Source: Tethya wilhelma (taxonomy: Eukaryota; Porifera; Demospongiae; Tethyida; Tethyidae). From it: a stretch of DNA of 64,000 nucleotides. Numbering within the stretch: position 1 is the stretch's first letter; every line of letters begins with the position of its first letter. The notes under the pieces are model-generated. The model worked only from the letters and a program-made list of their open reading frames with translations. It did not search any database and had not been told where the DNA came from. Position numbers and translations under genes: made by a program. Below, in pieces: positions 57,601 through 64,000 of this stretch. The DNA lies in NCBI GenBank assembly GCA_964030475.1, contig CAXIPT010000003.1, forward strand, positions 9,717,442-9,781,441, in the 5' to 3' direction.

Positions 57601-60600
57601 TGGCTCTCATAGGTGTGCTTGTTCCCCTGGTTACTCTCTCAATGATGATGGCTTCAGTTGCAGAGGTAATGAGTCTGAATGTGTATTAGCTAAGGATGTA
57701 TAATAAGTATCAGTTGTGTGCTCCTCAAACTTCAAAGTTTGTCTTGTTTATGTGTCATCATAAAATTAATATTCTAGATATTGATGAGTGTGCTACTGGT
57801 ATTCATGAATGTGATCAGAACTGTACCAATGTGGTCGGCTCATACAATTGCAGCTGTGGAACAGGATGGACTTTGAACCCAGATGGATTACGCTGTGATG
57901 GTAAACACTACCCTATGTTATGTGAATGTATTTTATAGCACGATGTATGGCTTTATTTTTTTTTGTTTGTTTGTTTCCAGACATCAATGAATGTGAACCT
58001 GGTGCTGTTGGTAATGCCACTTGTCTTGAGGTGTGTGTCAATGACCCAGGCTCCTATCACTGTGACTGTCCTTCTGGATACACACTCACTTCAGATATGG
58101 TCTCGTGTAATGGTATGTATAATAATAATTATACATGTACAGAAGACATCCTTTAGCTATAAATTGATCATGCATGCATATAATAATCATAACTTTATGT
58201 GAAAATTTCGTCCTAAGATATTGATGAATGTGGCACTGGTGTGGATATGTGTGAGCAGCTGTGTACTAACACTAACGGTTCATACACATGTGCCTGTGAT
58301 AGAGGATACACAGTAACTCATGATGCTATCAGCTGTTTAGGTATGTATATGTTATTGTAGCTATGATGGGGTATATTGTGGTTCAGATGCAGTTTTTTCC
58401 CCATCGTGCATTTCCATGCAGGTCCTCCTTCTAATGTTGTTCTCTCTCCAAGTGGGTCTCGTAACATGACTCTCATCTGGGAGCCTCCTGTGGACAATGA
58501 AGGAAGAGATGGAAATGTCACTCAGTACTCCATTGAATGTAACTCACGGCAACATCCTGGCTTCATTTTCACTGGAACTGCCAATGGAGAAGCAACTGAG
58601 TTTGTTCTGATACATCTCCTACCATACAACACATATAACTGTTGTCTAACTGTGGAGACTACCAATGGAATCAGTCCCTCTGCTTGCATCAAAGAAACAA
58701 GCTTGGAAGATGGTATGGTATGAAGCTGTGATGATACACTCTGATGTATAAAAATTATACTAATGTTTCACAGCTCCTGAGGGTCCTCCAACTTCAATCA
58801 ACATAACCAACATCAGTCCTTATGACTTGACTCTAGCATGGGAACCACCCCTTGTCCCCAATGGAGTCATCATTGAGTATACCTTGTATGTGAGCATAGA
58901 TGGTGAAGAAGCTAATGACAGTAAAACAACTGATGTTGTTTCACTAAACACTTCAACATCGTATGAAATTATGAATCTTAGTCCCTACACTTTGGTAAGA
59001 GTTAACATATCAGCTAGTACAAGTGCTGGAGAAGGACCACAGTCAGAGCAGATGGAGTTAAGAACAACACAAACTGGTAAAGAGTTCTTGAGCTAAGTTT
59101 ATTTTTTGATTTTTTTTTCACTGTTCACTTCAATCTCTTCAGCTCCGTCTATGGTGGTTGGTACAACAGTTGATGTCCTCTCCAACTCCACCATTATGAT
59201 AGAGTGGGACCCACCTCTCTCTCCAAATGGAATACTGATCTATTACAGTGTTGAGGTCAGTCACCAGCTGTCTAGATTCAACTACTCCACCATCTTGATG
59301 CCTTCTCAACCAAGAGTCGTGAATGTATCCCAGCTTGGTAAGTGTCTTCTACTTTTATGTAGCAAAATGTGCATCCTAACACTGAATGCCACATGCATGC
59401 ATTGTAGAGCCCTACCTACCATATAGGATATCAGTGCGTACTGCTACTGTTGCTGGAGAGAGTTATCCAGCTACAAGTATTGTTTACACAAAACATGGAG
59501 GTAGTGAATCTATACTTGCTTGATAGCTATGTTTCAGTGTACTTATCTTTGTTGTTTGTGTGTTTTGGGGTTTTTGTTTTGTTTTCTTTATCTACCCTTC
59601 AACACTGCATTGGGTATGTATAATGCAGTTCCAGTAGTGCCATCAATCTCCTCAGTGGATCGTCTCACTGGACAAACAGCCACAGTGTCATGGGTGCCTC
59701 TCACTCCTGATGAAACCAGGGGGATACTCACAACTCTTCAGATTGCCTACGAGCCACTGGAAGATGGTGGACAGTGTCAGCCAATCCTTGAGGATGGTGA
59801 CAATGTGTTACACATGACTGAAGACATAATGGTCCAATCCATGGCAACCATTATTGGACTCCTACCAAACATTGAGTATTGTGTTGCTATGCAAGTCGGC
59901 ACTCGAGCAGGCGAGAGTGGATTCAGTGAGACACTAACACTACCATGTAAGCTAGATTCATTCAAACTATTGGAGTCAGTATTATGATCATGGTTTTGCC
60001 TTACCTAATTTTAGTGCCAAACAGAGTACCATTTCAAATTCATTTACAAATTCCAAGTGCTCTAGGATGCCTAAACTTTACAGTGAGTGTAACCAGTGCC
60101 CACTACAAATTAAATTTTATGCTGTTATGATTGAAAATTCTTATTCGCATGTGCACTCATGCAGAAAATGAATGTTGATCAGAAGCTGATAGACGTAAAG
60201 AGTCTTGTAACTGAACAAATTTCAAGTGTCTGTGGTTGTGAATACACAAGTGACTTTATCATTGAAGACTCATTCTTCTGTGGAGATAATCTAGATGAAA
60301 GCATCTTTGAAGGATATCTCCTTTCAGCAGATAATATTACATCCGTCCAAACACTAAATGCCATCCAAGATTGGATTCTCCAGGAGCCCGAACTGATCCT
60401 AAATGGAAAGCAGTACAGAGCCAACTATTATTGCCTTCAAGTTTCAGTCGAGGAGCTCGAAATTCCAAAATGCCCACAGTCTCCAACAGTATCAGCTTCC
60501 CCTCAGGCCGAACCAATTGCACTGGAGGTCATTATAGCGATTGGCATCAGTGGAGGAGTGTTACTCGTACTTGCAGCCCTTATGTTGGTCTGTATCTGTT

Positions 60601-60974
60601 GTTGCTGTTGTTGCAAATGTTGTCGCAAGAAAAAGCCCGAGTATCAGAGACAATCTAATAAGTAAGCAAAGATAACTATGTTGTGTGCAATTAGAGAGAA
60701 TACACATGCAGTACAGGTATTGTATAAGCCTGGGAACAGTAGCTATGAGATTTTTTGTTTAGGTTTCACTTTTGATATTGCATAAGTGCCTGCATGTTGT
60801 AAAATTCACCTCCTAGTAGAGCTTGAAAGACAAAACAGGGAAACATTGGAATTAACTTGAATTGCCTACCCGTAACCCATGGCTTGGCAGCCAGAGTAAT
60901 TGTTGAACAAACCACCACACCACCATCATTGGTGCCTTTGCTATTTTTCTTGTATTTCAAGTGTTTTGTTGTTG

Positions 60975-61005
<31 letters not shown>

Positions 61006-61305
61006 TTTGTTTTGTTTTTTTAATTTTATTTTTTATATAGCAATTCTGAAGAGAATACTTATGGCAATGTACTTCGGATGAGTGAACCCGAATTGACCAG
61101 TGATACTTTCAAGAAATCAGAGTCAAGTTGCTCTCCGCCAAATCAGTGTGAATCCACCATTGTGACAGAAGACATATATGAAAACCCTATGTATGTTGAG
61201 TCAAATATCCAGGCAGATAAGGATGTGATGGATCATGGATACGTGAATACACCAACCACAAACAAGAAGATTTCTGTGGGTGATTATGCTGAGCTGGCTA
61301 TGTAG
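54261..61305 (+). CDS. EMI-EGF-FN3 transmembrane receptor (receptor C), complete
   Basis: 23 exons, 1,255 residues. 54261-54331 is a signal peptide ([13 protein letters not shown]). 54389-54490 and 54936-55036 form an EMI domain ([26 protein letters not shown], then ACCDGYNQ). Twelve EGF exons follow: 55650-55745 (short type), 55918-56040, 56146-56268, 56335-56457, 56572-56697, 56776-56901, 56988-57110, 57191-57313, 57543-57665, 57778-57900, 57981-58112, 58218-58340. FN3 exons: 58422-58712, 58774-59076, 59143-59337 with 59408-59500, 59629-59946. 60015-60082 and 60165-60661 encode the membrane-proximal domain ([23 protein letters not shown]), a helix and CCCCCCKCC; 61041-61305 is the tail, with YGNVL, YENPMYV, HGYVNTP and [11 protein letters not shown] plus EGF recalls MEGF10-like engulfment receptors; FN3 domains are added here. 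The tyrosine motifs suggest phosphotyrosine signalling; the ligand is unknown. The start could also be ATG 54264. Confidence 0.9.
54519..54627. repeat. (GT)n microsatellite pair with a single N
   Basis: Two GT runs (54,515-54,546 and 54,576-54,627) flank a short unique stretch and one N at 54,575, in the intron between the two EMI exons of receptor C. The N may mark a collapsed or unsequenced repeat. Confidence 0.9.
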
Positions 61306-61716
61306 AATGAATCGTCAATCAGTTTCTATTTTAATGTGATCCTTCAAGCTTTACCAGTTTAATTGTGATTGTGATTGTTTGTAGTCTAAGCGGAATAAGT
61401 AATGTTTAAGTCTATTAGCTATGTATACTAATTCGTGCTGCATTGTTGCAGACTGTTTCAACTTAGGGATAGACTGCACTTACTATAAAGGAGTACAAAC
61501 AAGACATTTTGTAACAATCTATTTTAAAAATACTTTCTTAATAATTTTGTGTTTTTCGTTGTTGATTTTGAATTGTTTCAAGTCAAGAGACTGGAGTGAA
61601 ACTGTGGGTGGGGCTCTGGGTGGGGCTGCCCGCAGGCATGCACGTGCCATGCGCATGTTCGCGCGCTAGGTAGATCCGCCCACTTTCTTGCCTCGTGATC
61701 AACAATTATTGTAACG
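61306..61716. other. Intergenic region between receptors C and D
   Basis: 410 bases. The right part (61,600-61,680) is GC-rich with CATGCACGTGCCATGCGCATG and CGCGCGC, and is likely the promoter of receptor D. No gene seen. Confidence 0.6.
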
Positions 61717-64000
61717 ATGGATTCTAGTCTTCCTTTTCGGACTTTCTTTATTCTTATTTCATTCGCAGCATTGCTACAGCTCAACAAGGCACAGAATGGG
61801 TATGTTCACGATCAGTTGAATCTGAAAATTAAGTATAATAATACTGTAGGGTTACTTGATACAATGTTATACTGTATCTATACTAGCTGCATTAATTTGG
61901 GTATAAACGCTTGGGAATTTATTGAAGATTATCATCTGTCTTCCTTTGTACAGAGTGTGTTACACTCAGGTGAGAGTCTCTCAGACTGCTTATCAACAGG
62001 TTACAAGTGGTACTGCACAGTACAATTGTGGATGGAGGGGCTGGAGAAGATGTCGAAGGTAAATAAGTATAATTTAGAGTTAGACTGTGAATAATGTGTT
62101 TTACTTAAAGCTGGATAAGATAGAACACCAATAATTTACAACAGTACATTACGTCTACTGGCGGTATTATTATCATAATTTATGACATTGTGCAAATCAT
62201 AATAGGACTGTGTACAGATCACAGAGCGTTGCCACCTATAGTCTCCAGAATCAGTTTGGTTGCTGTGATGGATACAGTCAGTCTGGAACAACTTGTAATC
62301 GTAAGTATCAGAGCTAACTCAAACTGTGTTCAATGCAATCTATCATTTTGTGGTGGCTGTCATAGACCATGAGTGAAAATGAATTAATTTTGGTTTTTGA
62401 CTACAATAATAATTATAGCTGTGTGCAGCCCATCCTGTGCTAATGGCGGAACTTGCACAGCTCCCAACACATGTAGCTGCATGGCTGGTTGGACAGGAAA
62501 TGGTTGTCAAACAGGTATATATCATTCAATAAAGAACAATAGCTACAGTTGGCATTGTTGAGTACAAAGTTTTAGTCCGATAATACAGTTGTAGTTTTAC
62601 TGTATAACATGAAGTTGTTTCCACACTTCACAGATGTCAATGAGTGTACCACTGGAGCTCACAACTGTGATCAAATCTGTACAAACACCGCTGGTTCATT
62701 TACTTGCAGCTGTAACTCTGGATACACCTTGTCCACCGATGGACGCACTTGCATAGGTATAATAAATTTGAGCACTCTTACTATGATTGTTAATTGCATG
62801 TGATGCACTATGTCACTGTCAATATAGACATTGATGAATGTACTGATGGTACAGCCACATGTACAATGATATGTCAGAACACACCAGGTGCTTTCACTTG
62901 CTCCTGTAATCCTGGGTTTGAACTAGCATCTGATGGCTTCACATGTCAAGGTAAATATGCATGTCAGTTCAACAATGCACTCAGGCTAGCTATATACTAT
63001 CTCTCTCAGTTACGATCTTCCTCTTATGCACTCTTGTTACAATGATTGTGATATCTTGACATGACATTGTATACAACAGACATCAATGAGTGTACAGCTG
63101 GTACTCATCAGTGTGCTCAAAACTGTCAGAACACTGTTGGATCATACACATGCTCCTGTAACAGTGGCTACACACTTGGAAGCAATGGCCGTGACTGTAT
63201 AGGTATGATTCAACAAAAATTAAATATAGCATCATGAATATTCACTTTTAGTTAATCATTTATATAGTCATGAATAATACAAGAAACAAGCATATATGTT
63301 AAGCGAAGGATGAATTTTGTACTGTTACCTTACTTGCATTGTTGTGCAATGTTGATCATAATAATAGATAACGATGAATGTGCCTCCTCAAGTACCAACA
63401 ACTGTCAGCAAGTGTGTGTCAACATACCAGGCTCTTTTCGCTGTGACTGCGACCCAGGCTATGCCTTAAACAGTGATGGAGCTACATGCAGTGGTATGCA
63501 CATGTTTACACGAACATTAATGATTATTTTAATTGCAGCTAATATAGCTCCTTAATTATACACAAATAGATATTGATGAGTGTGCAGCTGGGACGTCTCA
63601 ATGTGCTCAGACTTGCACCAACACTGTTGGTTCATACACTTGTAGCTGTGGTACTGGCTTCACCTTGAATGAGGATGGGTTTGATTGTGATGGTGAGTGA
63701 GAGACCAATGTGGTGTGCAACGATAATTTTTTTATAGATGAGTGTGCATGCTTGTTTCACTGACCTCTTCTCTATTAGACATTGATGAGTGCAGTGGAGC
63801 CCACCCTTGTATTCAAGTCTGTGTCAACATCCCTGGCTCTTATATGTGCAGTTGTAATCCTGGGTACGGATTGAATTCAGACAACGTCAGTTGTAGCGGT
63901 AAGTTGACATCAAAACTATAGCTGTTAAAGTTTTAGGATATTGATCTCATTAATTTTTGTAAATAGATATCAATGAATGTACTGAAGGAACTGATAACTG
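61717..64000 (+). CDS. EMI-EGF receptor (receptor D), 5' part only
   Basis: Truncated by the window end. Exons: 61717-61799 (signal peptide, [18 protein letters not shown]), 61954-62058 and 62206-62300 ([42 protein letters not shown]), then EGF exons 62419-62514 (short type), 62634-62756, 62828-62950, 63080-63202, 63368-63493, 63570-63692, 63779-63898 and one starting at 63967. Introns are phase 1 between EGF exons, as in receptors A and C. EGF order (short, GAHNC, GTATC, GTHQC, SSTNNC, GTSQC, GAHPC, GTDN) matches positions 13-20 of receptor A and the start of receptor C, so four FN3 exons and a membrane helix are expected to the right of the window. Confidence 0.9.

Overview
This is a stretch of intron-rich animal nuclear DNA. 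It has short GT-AG introns, many (CA)n/(TG)n runs, a nuclear tRNA-Gln, several MITE-like elements, and genes typical of metazoans: a RIM-like PDZ-C2-C2 protein, a seven-helix receptor, SLC35A and NUBP1 homologues, and many EMI/EGF/FN3 receptors. The gene style (compact, EGF- and FN3-rich receptor arrays) suggests a demosponge such as Amphimedon queenslandica. That assignment is my inference.

Left part (1-24.5 kb). A minus-strand saccharopine dehydrogenase gene (lysine catabolism, SDH half of AASS) spans 1,553-9,546. Its exons 3-9 are present twice, and the duplication keeps the reading frame. It starts 173 bp from, and head-to-head with, a plus-strand gene (9,720-18,843) for a PDZ-C2-C2 protein resembling the presynaptic scaffold RIM. 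A decayed copy of this head-to-head junction lies at the left edge (180-800), with a retroelement relic beside it. Next come an intronless seven-transmembrane receptor (19,471-21,069), a minus-strand UDP-sugar transporter (SLC35A2-like, 21,635-23,713), and a divergent partner encoding an 82-residue membrane protein (23,852-24,507).

Middle part (25-38 kb). A minus-strand type I membrane protein with at least 26 tandem EGF repeats occupies 25,471-33,186. Its N-terminal 2.3 kb appears twice around a single N, so this is either a recent duplication or two haplotypes placed in tandem. It is followed by NUBP1 (cytosolic Fe-S assembly P-loop ATPase, 33,451-35,896), which carries a textbook U12-type AT-AC intron. 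Then comes a plus-strand gene for a basic nuclear-type protein of unknown function (36,224-37,856). Its second intron holds a hairpin hAT-like MITE and a tRNA-Gln(CUG) gene.

Right part (38-64 kb). This is a cluster of related cell-surface receptors. One 3' end lies on the minus strand (38,105-39,503), followed by three plus-strand genes: 40,808-51,373; 54,261-61,305; and 61,717 to beyond the window. The complete plan, seen in the second plus-strand gene, is signal peptide, EMI domain, a row of single-exon EGF modules in conserved order, four FN3 domains, a conserved membrane-proximal cysteine domain, one membrane helix and a tyrosine-rich tail. The FN3 exons are nearly identical between genes, while the cytoplasmic tails differ except for an NPx(Y/F) core. 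A decayed peptide-transporter-like pseudogene lies between the first two plus-strand receptors.

All exon boundaries were read by eye from splice signals, phase continuity and family resemblance. No alignment or database search was run.
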